In this document: positions 33,576 to 42,587 of the stretch, in pieces
Layout: each line of letters starts with the position of its first letter
How positions within the stretch are numbered: position 1 is the stretch's first letter
Assembly (NCBI GenBank): GCA_021776825.1
Contig: JAJFFG010000025.1
Location: forward strand, 1 to 64,000
Direction: 5' to 3'
Length of the DNA stretch: 64,000 bases
Source of the DNA: Planctomycetota bacterium
GTDB taxonomy: Bacteria; Planctomycetota; JAJSAM01; JAJVHW01
Notes under the pieces: generated by a model
Databases searched by the model: none
What the model saw: only the letters and a program-made list of their open reading frames with translations
What the model was told of the DNA's origin: nothing
Position numbers and translations under genes: made by a program

Positions 33576-34017
33576 GTACCGGAGTCCCGAGTTCGGCGAC
33601 GTTCGTCCCCGCGTGCGGCGTGCCACGGGTCGCGGGTCCGCCAGGTCGTGCCGCGGACACGAGCCGGAGGCGGACGTCGCCCCCAGTGGGAGCTCTCGAA
33701 CACACCGTGAGCACGTTCACCGGCCAAGTGAAGCGCCGGCCGCCCGGAATGCCGTCCGTGGCCGCGCCGCACGGGAGGTCGCCCCGGAGCACTCGCTATC
33801 CGCGTCGCCAGTCAGAACCATCGACGAGTACGTTTCGTGGCCATCTCAGCCCATCTGGTGGGATGTCGCTCCGGCTGACGAGAGAAGCGGACAGTCAGTG
33901 GGTGATCGTCCGCATCGATGCCAGCTCCGCGCACTGAGTCTTCTGAGCGCGATTCACCCATCCTCTGGCGCGGATGGCGGCCCGCCGCCCGATGGTATCC
34001 AGTTCGTCCTCCCACCC
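33576..34017. other. 442-base stretch without a recognisable gene
   Basis: Between the SNF2 gene and the palindromic repeat. The reading frames present have no coding character and no start signal that I trust. It may be a further decayed segment, as the next 700 bases are. Confidence 0.5.
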
Positions 34018-34068
34018 ACGGAGACCGGTGAACTTCCGCACCCGGTGATGAGATCCACCGGTCTCCGT
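34018..34068. repeat. Best-preserved copy of the 51-base palindromic repeat
   Basis: Arms ACGGAGACCGGTG (34018-34030) and CACCGGTCTCCGT (34056-34068) are perfect 13-bp complements; the middle reads AACTTCCGCACCCGGTGATG then AGATC. Confidence 0.85.
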
Positions 34069-34121
34069 GCTCGGTGCTCCGGCCGACGACGGCCAGGTCT
34101 GGCAGATGGTCGCCTCGTCGC

Positions 34122-34760
34122 GTGCGCCGCAAGATCGCCCTTGGCCTCCTCCTGGTCCTCGCCGCGATGGGTGTGTACCTCGCGCTCATGCCGGGGCCAG
34201 AGGACCGTCTCGCCGACCTGATCGCAGAGTTTCGTGCGCAGGGCGAGCCCGTCACGATCGCGGACATGGACGCGCCGATGCCGCCCGACTCCGAGAACGG
34301 CGCGCCCGAACTGGATGCGGCGATGGCGTGGTAGGAGGAGCACGAGCCCGCGGAGGACTGGGAGTCGCGTACGGCGGGGCCATGGAATCCTGAGCTCGAG
34401 GCCCCGTACTGGGAGCACGCGTCGCCCGGACAGATGGAGGCGCTGCGCGTCCTTCTCACGGATCTGGCCCCGTTCTTCGCGCGGATCGACTCCGCGCTGG
34501 AGAAGCCCCAACTCGTGTGGCGCCTAGGATCGCGCGACACCATCGAGGACCTGGCACAGCCCCCGAGTCACATCCGTCGATTGCAGACGCTCAACTGGCT
34601 CCTGCAGGCGCGTGCGGTCAGCGACACCATCGAGGACGAACGCATAGCCGGATACCGATCGAGTGTTCGGCTCGCATCGCGGGCGCACTCGGTGACGCAG
34701 CTCGAGCAGTTGGTGGCGGCGGTGCTCTTCGGCATTCCATGCGGACACCTGCGTGTCGCG
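34122..34760 (+). pseudogene. Broken third copy of the VWRLPP paralogous family
   Basis: From GTG 34122 the codons read RRKIALGLLLVLAAMGVYLA and PMPPDSENGAPELDAAMAW, matching the gene at 27848 almost residue for residue. An in-frame TAG at 34332-34334 then replaces the second Trp of MAWW. Beyond it the same frame continues (ESRTAGPWNPELEAPYWEHA, then QMEALRVLLTDLAPFFARID) but loses similarity at about 34760. The C-terminal half is absent, and the LRR gene begins shortly after. Just before the GTG, GQVWQM is a relic of yet another family tail. Nonsense plus truncation make it a pseudogene. Confidence 0.85.
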
Positions 34761-34812
34761 CTCGAAGAGCCCCGCTCGCGTCCGACGCGGCGTCGAGCCG
34801 TAGACTCGAAGG

Positions 34813-36927
34813 ATGCAGCATCGTGACGCGTGGAAGAGCCTCGTGCTGGCCATGGCGCTCGTCGTGTCGGCGACGGCAACCTCGACTGCGCTGGCGAGCG
34901 AGCCCCCCGAGGCGACCGTCGTCCTGAACGGCGTGGAGGGCACGGCGAGCGTCGTCGTCCTCTCCGGCGACGGCTCGGCGCCACGCGCCGACGACCTGCT
35001 GCAGGTCGGCGGGTACCCGGGGCTCTGGATGCTGCGCGGCGACGCACCGACGCTGCGGCTCCGGACCGAACAGGGGAAGTGGTTTGAGGTGGGTGACGAC
35101 GGGTCGGAGACGCTCGTCGGCCTGCACGTGTCGGGCTCCTCGATCGCAGCGTGGCTGCTCCCCGCGGCCGAGGCACGCGCACTCGCCGCGAAGGAACTCG
35201 CGACGCTGCGCGGCCTCGCGCTCGACAACTGGAGCGACTCGTTCTCCGGGCTGCTCCGCGGGATCGATCCGGCGCGCTGCGCTCTCGACGTTCGAACCGA
35301 CATGGCGGGTCACCTCCCGAAACTGCCCGAGGGACTCCGAGCACTGCGGATTCACGGGTGGCTCGAGGAGCCCGTCGATCTCTCCGGGCTGGCCGAGCAG
35401 ACGTCGCTCCGCTACCTCTCCGTGCGCATGGCGAACGTCCCGAGTTGGTCGGCGCTCGCGGGGATGACTGAGCTCCGGCACCTCGAGGCCGGCGTGGAGC
35501 CAACCGCCGCGGCGTACGTCCCCGCCCTCCCGGGCCTCCGCCGATACTCGGCGAGCCGCGAGTGGGACGTCACCGACATCTCGTTCGTCGCCCGCTTCTC
35601 CGCGCTGCGCTCCCTGAACGTCCGCGCCACCGGCGTGACGGACCTCTCCGCCATCGAGCGACTGACGGAGATCGACCACGTGGAGGCCTCGCTATCAGCG
35701 GTGACGAAGCTCCCGCCCGGCCGCGTCCCTTCGCTCCGCCGACTGCGGATCCTCGGTCACAGCGTCCCGAACGAGCAGTTGCGCGCGTTCCTCGACGCCA
35801 ACCCCCAGTGCGAGACCGAGCACTCGATGCGCGCGGACTTCGAGGCGAAGGTGCGTGGCGCCGAGTCCATTCGCCTGCGCACGGGTGGTCAGTGCCACCG
35901 CCATCCACTGACCGAGGACACGTTGCTCGAGTCCGGCGATCCGAAGGAACTGAAGAGACTGCTCGCGGCGATCGTCCTCGACGAGCCAAGGACTCGCGGA
36001 CACTGCAAGTGCTGCGGCGGCCCCACGATCGAGTTCCTTCGTGGCGGCGAGATCGTCGAGTCGCTGACGGTCCACCACGGCCAGGCGCTGCGGTGGGACG
36101 GGTGGCCGGGCGACGGTCCTCTCACATCCGACTCCGCCGACGCGCTCTGCGACTGGCTCAACGCCCACGGATCTCCGGTGAAGAGCCCGCGGCAGGTGGC
36201 CGCGCGCGAGGTCACGGACGCCGCCGCCGCGAAGAAGACGCGCGACGAACTGCAGGACCAGCTCCTTGGCCCCGAAGGCGCGGCGGCTGCGCGCGCGACG
36301 ACCAGCTCGGACGAGTTCCGCGGCGCCCTGGCCGCGACGGAGCCGGACGCCGACCGACGCATCCGCATCCTCGTACGCCTGTGGTCGGACGGTAAGACCG
36401 ACGACGCCGACGCGGGGGTGCGCGTTGCGGCGCGTGCGCGTCGCGTGCTCGAGGGGTCGGAGCCGGCACGGCTCGCGCGCGTCCTGCTCGCGGTCCTGAC
36501 GGACCCTGAGGCCGATGCCGAACTGCGAAGGCACGCCGCATACACGGTGCGTGGCCTCGACAAAGCGCTCGATGAGGAGGCTCTCGCCCGGCTGCGAGTC
36601 CCGGCAGCACGCGTGTACATCGCGATCGGCACGTTGAACGCCGCCTACGCCGCGGTACGCCTGCTCGGCGAGCAGGAGACGCCCGAGGCTGCATCGTTCG
36701 CGCTGACTCTGCTCCCGCCCGTCGACGAGGACGGCACGTGCACGCGGGCCCCGACGAACGACGACATGGACCTCCTTTTCCAGATCGTGCAGTTCTCCAA
36801 CGAGTCGGACGACCCGAAGCTGCGCGCCATCGTCGCCGCGTCCCGCGACCCAGCCGTCTATGGGCGTTGGCTGGACAATGCGTTCGAGCGCCGCGAGCAG
36901 GCGGAGGAGCGCAAGAAGGACAAGTGA
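34813..36927 (+). CDS. Secreted protein with leucine-rich repeats and HEAT-like C-terminal part
   Basis: The 704-residue protein has a signal peptide (LVLAMALVVSATATSTALAS). Residues about 130-340 contain leucine-rich repeat units (LPEGLRALRIHGWLEEPVDL, then LSGLAEQTSLRYLSVRMANV and FSALRSLNVRATGVTDLSAI) of the type common in large planctomycete secreted proteins. Residues 385-440 include CKCCGG (paired Cys), a possible metal or disulfide site. The last 200 residues are helical and HEAT-like (LARVLLAVLTDPEADAELRR, HAAYTVRGLDKALDEEALAR). Binding of a protein or glycan partner is the usual role of such repeats; the partner is unknown. The start lies close to the truncated pseudogene, so its promoter may have been inherited from that rearrangement. 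Confidence 0.72.
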   Translation: MQHRDAWKSLVLAMALVVSATATSTALASEPPEATVVLNGVEGTASVVVLSGDGSAPRADDLLQVGGYPGLWMLRGDAPTLRLRTEQGKWFEVGDDGSETLVGLHVSGSSIAAWLLPAAEARALAAKELATLRGLALDNWSDSFSGLLRGIDPARCALDVRTDMAGHLPKLPEGLRALRIHGWLEEPVDLSGLAEQTSLRYLSVRMANVPSWSALAGMTELRHLEAGVEPTAAAYVPALPGLRRYSASREWDVTDISFVARFSALRSLNVRATGVTDLSAIERLTEIDHVEASLSAVTKLPPGRVPSLRRLRILGHSVPNEQLRAFLDANPQCETEHSMRADFEAKVRGAESIRLRTGGQCHRHPLTEDTLLESGDPKELKRLLAAIVLDEPRTRGHCKCCGGPTIEFLRGGEIVESLTVHHGQALRWDGWPGDGPLTSDSADALCDWLNAHGSPVKSPRQVAAREVTDAAAAKKTRDELQDQLLGPEGAAAARATTSSDEFRGALAATEPDADRRIRILVRLWSDGKTDDADAGVRVAARARRVLEGSEPARLARVLLAVLTDPEADAELRRHAAYTVRGLDKALDEEALARLRVPAARVYIAIGTLNAAYAAVRLLGEQETPEAASFALTLLPPVDEDGTCTRAPTNDDMDLLFQIVQFSNESDDPKLRAIVAASRDPAVYGRWLDNAFERREQAEERKKDK

Positions 36928-36988
36928 CCGACGCGGCGGATCGGAACGTGCCGCTACCGTTGGTGAAGTACGGAGACCTGCGTGAAGT

Positions 36989-37037
36989 ACGGGGACCGTG
37001 AAGTTCATCAACTGGTGAAGACCCTCACCGGTCTCCG
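36989..37037. repeat. Copy of the 51-base palindromic repeat preceded by a half copy
   Basis: ACGGGGACCGTGAAG at the start and CTCACCGGTCTCCGCG at the end. An additional left arm (TACGGAGACCTG at 36969-36980) precedes it, so this locus holds one full and one partial element. Confidence 0.65.
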
Positions 37038-37063
37038 CGTCCGCGTACGGATGGATGCGCCCT

Positions 37064-37792
37064 CTACGAGTCGTCGGCGATCGGCTCACGGAGGAAGAAG
37101 CCGCTGACCGACGCGCGGACGTTCGAGCCCGCAGCGGCGCGTACCGGGGCCACCATGTGCGGCGCGCTGCCGAGCAGCACGAGGCGGTTGGGCTTGGGCA
37201 TCACGAAGCGTCCGGCCCCGCAATCCAGCAGCGCCTGCGAGTAACCCTCGTCGTCGAAGCGATGGGCCATGATCGGCAGGTCGTCCTCGGGGGCGCGGTC
37301 GTCGTCGGCGTCGATGTCAGCCAGCAACAGTTCGCCGCCCCAGTGCGCGTTCCAGTGGGGATGCGCGTAGTAGATGAGCGCGCCGGTGTAGAGCGCCGTG
37401 TCGTCGCCGTGCCAGGACAGCGCGCTGCCCGCGGGGTACACGTACGGCCGCGCCGTCACGTGCGCCCACTCGGTACCGACCACCGGCACCAGCGACTCGC
37501 CGAGTCCGAGCACCGCCGCCAGCACGTGATCCAGCGGAGTCCCACTGGGGAACCGTCCCGGTCGGTCACCCGCGGGAGCGAGTTCCTCATCGCGGGGCGG
37601 TGTGACGATGGCGTCGCCGCCGAGCGGCGCTCCGTCGTCGGTCTTCCACGCGCCGGCGGTGCGGGTCACGGGCACCAGATCCACGAACTGGAACATGCTC
37701 CAGACCTCGGTCCAGGTCTCCTCGTCGAGCAGATCGTCGATCACGACGAATCCCGGTGTGGTGCTGTCTGGTGCGGTGCTGTCCAGTCTCAC
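37064..37792 (-). CDS. 2-oxoglutarate/Fe(II)-dependent oxygenase family protein (copy B)
   Basis: The 242-residue product retains the HxD pair (ALSWHGDDTALY), the distal His (GSAPHMVAPVRAA) and the Arg, so both copies should be active. The main differences from copy A are in a loop after LLLAD (DADDDRAPEDD against NDTDPADD) and in the N-terminal 15 residues. GTG 37792 with GAGGGA upstream is the likely start. The whole block of 37064-37878 repeats 29184-29993 with nearly the same bases, beginning exactly at the stop codon. This copy is followed by a different repeat (37872-37965). Confidence 0.8.
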   Translation of the reverse strand: MRLDSTAPDSTTPGFVVIDDLLDEETWTEVWSMFQFVDLVPVTRTAGAWKTDDGAPLGGDAIVTPPRDEELAPAGDRPGRFPSGTPLDHVLAAVLGLGESLVPVVGTEWAHVTARPYVYPAGSALSWHGDDTALYTGALIYYAHPHWNAHWGGELLLADIDADDDRAPEDDLPIMAHRFDDEGYSQALLDCGAGRFVMPKPNRLVLLGSAPHMVAPVRAAAGSNVRASVSGFFLREPIADDS

Positions 37793-37814
37793 GCGGTCGT
37801 CCCTCGCTGCTGTT

Positions 37815-37834
37815 CCGCCGACCATGGTCGGCGG
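37815..37834. promoter_or_regulatory. 20-bp perfect palindrome upstream of oxygenase copy B
   Basis: Identical to the palindrome at 29930-29949 and in the same position relative to the gene, 22 bases before the chosen start. Confidence 0.6.
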
Positions 37835-37871
37835 ACGAACGCTACACGCGGTACGGGCCGGACGGTGCGAG

Positions 37872-37965
37872 GTTCGTGGAAGTGGCGGACGACGTCAGCG
37901 AACTCGGTTCGCAGATGCCCGGTCGATCGCCGTTCGTTGGCCCACGTCTCCAATGTCCAGGGTTC
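37872..37965. repeat. Copy of the ~95-base repeat (GGAAG…CGATCGCCG…TTCC)
   Basis: Shares with the copies at 42481 and 43671 the ordered landmarks GTGGAA/GTGGAAG, CGTCAG, ACTC or CCTC, the core TCGATCGCCGTTCGTTG and TGTCC, then TTCC. It abuts the end of the duplicated oxygenase block. Confidence 0.6.
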
Positions 37966-37993
37966 CACTCCGGACGTGGAGCAACCAGGCGAT

Positions 37994-39295
37994 CTACGGA
38001 CGAAGATCCAGCGTCGTGCAGAGCAGTCCGACTGCCCGCAACTCGGCGCACCACTGGTCGAGCCGGCGCTCGAACGCGCGCCCTGACTCCTCGTCGCGGG
38101 GCTGACTCGCCACGATGTAGAGCTCGACCAAGAACTCAAGCAATCCCTTTGCGCCGCGCGGGTCCAGCGTTCCGCGCGTCGAAGCGGCGTCGACAACTTC
38201 GTGCAGCGCTGTCGAGAGCCGGGCGGCGTCTGAGTCCGAGACGTCGCGACAAGTGCGGTAGAAGCGGTGAGCACGCTTCGCCAGGAAGTCCGCCGCCTCG
38301 CGCTCTGCATCGGATGCGCCGTCCGGCCGAGGCAATCTGCGGGGATGCCCGGTGAAGGTCAGGCGCATGGAGCCGATGGCGATGGCGAGCCTCTCGCGTT
38401 CGTCGAGGATCGAGTGCGCGCGGAACGTCATCACGGCCAGCGTCACAGCGACGCGCACGGAGTCGATGGTCACGACACGCGACCTAGACCACTCGGTATT
38501 GAGGCGCTTCAGACGCGCACTGATGGCTCGCGCGTCCGACGTTTCGAGACGCTGCTCGCTGGGCTCCACTGAGCGCCAGCTCGGAGCTGGAGCGGGAAGC
38601 GGTTCGTCTCGCGCTGCTCCGAGCGGCTCGCTCGCGCCGCCGGCTTCCTCATCGACGTCGGACACCGGCAGTTCCGCAATCTCCGGACGCAGCAACCCCA
38701 CCGAACGCAGGTCAGTGCACCACTGGTCGAATCGGCGCTCGACGGCGACGCGCGTCGGTTCGAACGCGGGATCCGTTGCCGCCACATAGAAGCGCGTGGT
38801 GAGCGCAAGGATGCCGCGAACCGCCACGGGATCGACCGTCCCGCGCTGCTTGGGACCATCGACCACGATGCGCAACCGGTCGGCGAGTTCGCGCGCGTCG
38901 GCGTCCTCGATGTCACCGCCTCGGAGTCGCGTCCAGAAGTCACCGCCGATGAGGAAGTCTCCGGCATCGCGCTCTGCGTCGCCGAGCGACTCCGGACGTG
39001 GCAGTGAGAGCAGCGAGTCCGTCGTGAAGTCCTCGACGACGGACCAAGCCGCGGCACCGATCGCCTCGGCCTCCGGTTCGTCCTCGGACGCGCGGAACGC
39101 CAGCACCATCAACGTCACCGCGCGTTGCAGCGAGTCGAGAGTGACCGCCGTGGTTGCGTTCCACTCAGCGTGGATCGCAACGACGTGCGCGACGATCTTG
39201 GACGCGTCGGCCGCACCGAGACGTTGCCCGCCCTCCGCGTCACGCCAGGACACGGCAATCGGTTCGTCAGGGCCGCCCGCATCAGGCGAGTTCAT
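37994..39295 (-). CDS. Two-repeat cytosolic protein of unknown function
   Basis: The 433-residue product from ATG 39295 is an internal duplication of a ~190-residue helical unit. Repeat 1 has DASKIVAHVVAIHAEWNATT and AVTLDSLQRAVTLMVLAFRA; repeat 2 has DARAISARLKRLNTEWSRSR and VVTIDSVRVAVTLAVMTFRA. Each unit also ends with a ERRFDQWCTDLRSVGLL or ERRLDQWCAELRAVGLL motif. A Pro/Ala-rich linker lies at about residues 215-240. No signal peptide, membrane helix or catalytic motif is seen. I do not recognise the fold. Confidence 0.62.
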   Translation of the reverse strand: MNSPDAGGPDEPIAVSWRDAEGGQRLGAADASKIVAHVVAIHAEWNATTAVTLDSLQRAVTLMVLAFRASEDEPEAEAIGAAAWSVVEDFTTDSLLSLPRPESLGDAERDAGDFLIGGDFWTRLRGGDIEDADARELADRLRIVVDGPKQRGTVDPVAVRGILALTTRFYVAATDPAFEPTRVAVERRFDQWCTDLRSVGLLRPEIAELPVSDVDEEAGGASEPLGAARDEPLPAPAPSWRSVEPSEQRLETSDARAISARLKRLNTEWSRSRVVTIDSVRVAVTLAVMTFRAHSILDERERLAIAIGSMRLTFTGHPRRLPRPDGASDAEREAADFLAKRAHRFYRTCRDVSDSDAARLSTALHEVVDAASTRGTLDPRGAKGLLEFLVELYIVASQPRDEESGRAFERRLDQWCAELRAVGLLCTTLDLRP

Positions 39296-39359
39296 CGGCA
39301 CACGGTAGCAGGCTCGAGTTGGCGTCGGGACCGCCCGGGCGTGCGGGGAGGGGCGAGCC

Positions 39360-39392
39360 TCTTCACCCGGTGATGACATCCTCCGGTCTCGG
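39360..39392. repeat. Right half of the 51-base palindromic repeat
   Basis: CTTCACCCGGTGATGACATC, then CTCCGGTCTCGG. The left arm is not recognisable. Confidence 0.5.
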
Positions 39393-39401
39393 TGCCCGCG
39401 A

Positions 39402-39992
39402 CTACCGACGCGCGAGCGGCTTCCGAAACCTCCGCGTCGTCAGCGTGCGGTCTTCGATCTCCTGGGTCACGCCATCGCCCAGCAGCCAGAGGGTGCGGGC
39501 GAACAGCTCGATGCGCACTTCGATCGCGATCAGCCGGTCGAGGCGGTCGCGCGGGTACGGCATGACCAGCGGCGCCGCGAAGTCGGGCGGCACGCTCTCG
39601 TCGCTCACCATGCGCTCGCTCTCGTCGCCCTGCTCGATCCAGTGGAGCTCCCAGCGCAGTCCCGGTGTCTCGTGTTCGGTCAGCGTGACGGACAGGGGTT
39701 CGAGGCCGGTCCACGCGCCGGTGGCCATGATCGGGTTCTCGGGGTCGGGACGGATGTCGACACCAGTCGGTAGGACCAGCCGCGCGGAGGCGACGTCGGC
39801 CGTCGCCGCGGGGAGCGCTGCTCCGCCCGCGTCGCCATCCGCGTTGCCGCCCGCGTTGCTGTTCGGGGCAATCAGTGGGGGTTGACGTCGCAGGACACCT
39901 CGGATGCCGCGCGGAGTGAAGCCAGTGTCGACGTCGGACGCGCACGCCGTCGTCGCGATCGTCAGCACTCCGCCGATCAGCAGTCTCCACAT
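39402..39992 (-). CDS. Lipoprotein of unknown function
   Basis: The 196-residue product from ATG 39992 has lipobox IGGVLTIATTACASDV. A low-complexity spacer follows (NSNAGGNADGDAGGAALPAA), then a strand-rich domain (ASARLVLPTGVDIRPDPENP; GLRWELHWIEQGDESERMV; LIAIEVRIELFARTLWLLGD). The domain is of immunoglobulin-like or carbohydrate-binding character by composition, without a recognised family. It is divergent to the DUF1570 gene, with 176 bases between them. Confidence 0.6.
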   Translation of the reverse strand: MWRLLIGGVLTIATTACASDVDTGFTPRGIRGVLRRQPPLIAPNSNAGGNADGDAGGAALPAATADVASARLVLPTGVDIRPDPENPIMATGAWTGLEPLSVTLTEHETPGLRWELHWIEQGDESERMVSDESVPPDFAAPLVMPYPRDRLDRLIAIEVRIELFARTLWLLGDGVTQEIEDRTLTTRRFRKPLARR

Positions 39993-40168
39993 CGCTGGGC
40001 ACCGTAGAGCCCCGCACCCCCGACGGCTACGGGACGACGCAGGTCCCGGCGACGTCCTCGCGTGGAAGATCGCGATCGGGGATCGTGCTGGCTCCTCTCC
40101 GCCGCGGAAGGACACCCACCGCGGATCCAACGCGCGGGTGTGGCGGCGGGGGTGGCTACGATCCGATC

Positions 40169-42469
40169 ATGCAGTCTCCGAGTCGCCGTCGCCGAGCCAG
40201 AACCCGCCGCGTGGTCGCGCTGGTGCTGCTCGTCGCGACGTCCCTCGCGGCGATCCGCGCGCAGGCCGAGGACGGATTCCAGGCGGAGTTCGACGCGTGT
40301 CGGGCTCTCGTCGCGCGGCGGAGCTGGAAGAAGGCGCGGGCCGCGTACGAGACGCTGCTCGAGAAGCACGAGGGCGATCGTCGCCTGGTCGCCGAGCGCG
40401 AGGGCATCGAACGCGACTTGCAGCAGTGCCTCTTCGCAGCGGGGCGCAAACCGCCCACCGGTCAGGAACTGTTCGGCGAGGCAGTGACGAAGTTCTCGTC
40501 CGCATCGGGGGCGATCGAATTCGTGTTCCCGGAGGGCATGCGCGATCCCGCGTGGGACCGCGTGACCGACTCCGTCAGCTTCCTGCCGGTGAAGTTCGGG
40601 CCGAACGTGACGGTCACGTTGCCCGCCGAGGGGAACAAGACGAAGCTCCCGAAGAAGCCCAGCGCCGAGCGCGAGCGCCAGGACGTGATCCGCGCTCGTG
40701 TGATCCTTGCCTTCGACTACGGCACCGGCGGTGGCTACCTCTGCACGACTCCGAGCGACTACTTCGACGACGAGGAGGGGCGCCAGCATCGCCACGCGGA
40801 CAAGGACCTCCCCTCGACCGAAACGCCGTGGCAGTTCCGCGTCTTCCGCCTGGGTGAGGGCCCGCCCGAGGTGCTCCGGCGAGGCATGACGAAGGCTCCA
40901 CGCCACAAGCGGCGCGAGATCCCGCCACGGTTCCGGTGGCATGTCATCTCGCAGAGGGGCGACCTGCTGAAGATGCAGACGGAGGGCCGGGCGCCGTTCG
41001 ACGCACGGGACAAGACGTTCACGGGCGGGTACGTCGCACTCTCGACCTCGTGGGTCGTTCGGCGCGACGATCCTGTGAGCGCGCGCATCCACGGAACGCT
41101 CGATCGTGACTTCGTCAAACAGGCGATCGCCTCGCACGAGGCGACCGCATTCGAAGCGTGGAAGGAGGACACCTGGATCGCGGAGCAGATGCTGCCGGAC
41201 TGGTTGCTCGAGGGCTCCGCCCCGACGCTGATCACGAGCGTGGAGGTTCCGGAGACGCTTCCCAAGGACGTGCGGCGTGATGTCGTTCGACTCATCCGCC
41301 TCATTCGGTTCGGCGAGCGCGACGAGGAACTGTTGGTCCCGGAGCGCGCGGGGCTGTCGAAGACCGACCTCGCCTTCGTCGAGGGCGTTCTCGAGATCGT
41401 GCTCGGCAACCGCGCTCGCGCGGAGCAGCTCTTCACTCGGCTCATCACGGAAGCGCCCGACTTCGACCACGCGCGCCTGTGGCGCGCCCGCGTCCGCCTG
41501 ATGCGGCGCGATCTCGACGGCGCCCGCGCCGATCTCGACGCAACGCGCGAGACGCTCGCCGGGGAGCCCGAGCTGCACGAACTCCTCGCGCAGCTCGACC
41601 TCGTCGAGGGCGATCTCGAAGCTGCTCGCACGACGTTGCACGCCGCACGCGCAGCCGAGATCTGGACCGATGAGCTCGACAAGCAGGCGCGACAGATCGA
41701 GGCGGCCGTGCGCGGACCGTCGTGGAAGCGCGCGTTCCGTCGTCAGGTGGGGCCGTTCGAGGTCTGGTCCGATCACTCCCAGAAGATGAGCGCAGACGTC
41801 GGCAAACTGCTGCACGACGGCGTGATCCGCTACGCCCAGACGTTTCGCCCGGTGCCCGAGCAACGGATGCCATCTCGCGTCTACGTGTTCTCCTCGCGTG
41901 ACGGCTACAACGCCTTCGCCGAGGAAATCGGCACGACGCTCACGCACAGCGCCGGCGCGTACATGCCGTCGCTGCACGTCCTCGTGATCTGGATCCCGAA
42001 GGACCTGCGCGACTTCGAGGCGACGGTTCGCCACGAGGGCTTCCACCAGTACCTGCACCACTTCGTCGACGACGCTCCGCTGTGGTTCAACGAGGGCTGG
42101 GCGGAGTACTTCGGGAACATCCCCGACGGCGCGCGCGGCATCAGCCACAAGACGGACCATCGGGGGCTGGCGGACCGCGTGCGGCGCGCGCGATCGCAGT
42201 TCCTGCCCCTTGCCCAACTTCTACAGCTCGACCGCACCAGGTTCATGGCGCAGGCAGCCGTCTGCTACGTGCAGGCATGGGCCGCGGTCACGTTCCTCGC
42301 GACGTCGGACGAGGGCGTCGCGCACGGTTCGCTCACGAGGTACTTCGACGAACTCCTTGCGGGGAACCCGCTGGACGCGTCGTACGCGACCGTCTTCGGC
42401 GCGACGGAGTCGCAGTTGCAGACCGAGTTCGACGAGTTCCTGGACGCGCTCGTCGCAGAGACGGAGTGA
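40169..42469 (+). CDS. DUF1570 secreted protein with HExxH site
   Basis: The 766-residue protein has a signal peptide (VVALVLLVATSLAAIRAQAE), a TPR-like first part (FQAEFDACRALVARRSWKKA), a middle region with helical repeats (NRARAEQLFTRLITEAPDFD; RDLDGARADLDATRETLAGE), and a C-terminal DUF1570 domain. That domain has RHEGFHQYLHHFVDDAPLWF and NEGWAEYFGN: His-Glu-Gly-Phe-His as zinc ligands and catalytic Glu, with the downstream Glu of NEGWAEY as third ligand, as in gluzincins. It is therefore a candidate extracytoplasmic metalloprotease; DUF1570 activity has not been shown in general. It stands alone on the plus strand. Confidence 0.82.
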   Translation: MQSPSRRRRARTRRVVALVLLVATSLAAIRAQAEDGFQAEFDACRALVARRSWKKARAAYETLLEKHEGDRRLVAEREGIERDLQQCLFAAGRKPPTGQELFGEAVTKFSSASGAIEFVFPEGMRDPAWDRVTDSVSFLPVKFGPNVTVTLPAEGNKTKLPKKPSAERERQDVIRARVILAFDYGTGGGYLCTTPSDYFDDEEGRQHRHADKDLPSTETPWQFRVFRLGEGPPEVLRRGMTKAPRHKRREIPPRFRWHVISQRGDLLKMQTEGRAPFDARDKTFTGGYVALSTSWVVRRDDPVSARIHGTLDRDFVKQAIASHEATAFEAWKEDTWIAEQMLPDWLLEGSAPTLITSVEVPETLPKDVRRDVVRLIRLIRFGERDEELLVPERAGLSKTDLAFVEGVLEIVLGNRARAEQLFTRLITEAPDFDHARLWRARVRLMRRDLDGARADLDATRETLAGEPELHELLAQLDLVEGDLEAARTTLHAARAAEIWTDELDKQARQIEAAVRGPSWKRAFRRQVGPFEVWSDHSQKMSADVGKLLHDGVIRYAQTFRPVPEQRMPSRVYVFSSRDGYNAFAEEIGTTLTHSAGAYMPSLHVLVIWIPKDLRDFEATVRHEGFHQYLHHFVDDAPLWFNEGWAEYFGNIPDGARGISHKTDHRGLADRVRRARSQFLPLAQLLQLDRTRFMAQAAVCYVQAWAAVTFLATSDEGVAHGSLTRYFDELLAGNPLDASYATVFGATESQLQTEFDEFLDALVAETE

Positions 42470-42480
42470 TCGAGTGCACA

Positions 42481-42576
42481 CGAAGCGGGGACACTGGAAC
42501 TGCGTCAACTAACTCCGCTCGGAGGCGCCGACTCCATCGCCGTTCGTTGACCTTGTCTCGGCTGTCCCGCGCCTCC
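42481..42576. repeat. Copy of the ~95-base palindromic repeat
   Basis: GGGGACACTGGAACTGCGTC at the start, CCATCGCCGTTCGTTGACC in the middle and GCTGTCCCGCGCCTCC at the end. Starts just behind the DUF1570 stop. Confidence 0.65.
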
Positions 42577-42587
42577 TTGCCGCTCCT

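Noticed and set aside
34332..34334. TAG as a recoded (pyrrolysine) codon
   Set aside because: The copy is also truncated, the aligned residue is Trp, and no PylT/PylS context is visible. It is a plain nonsense codon.
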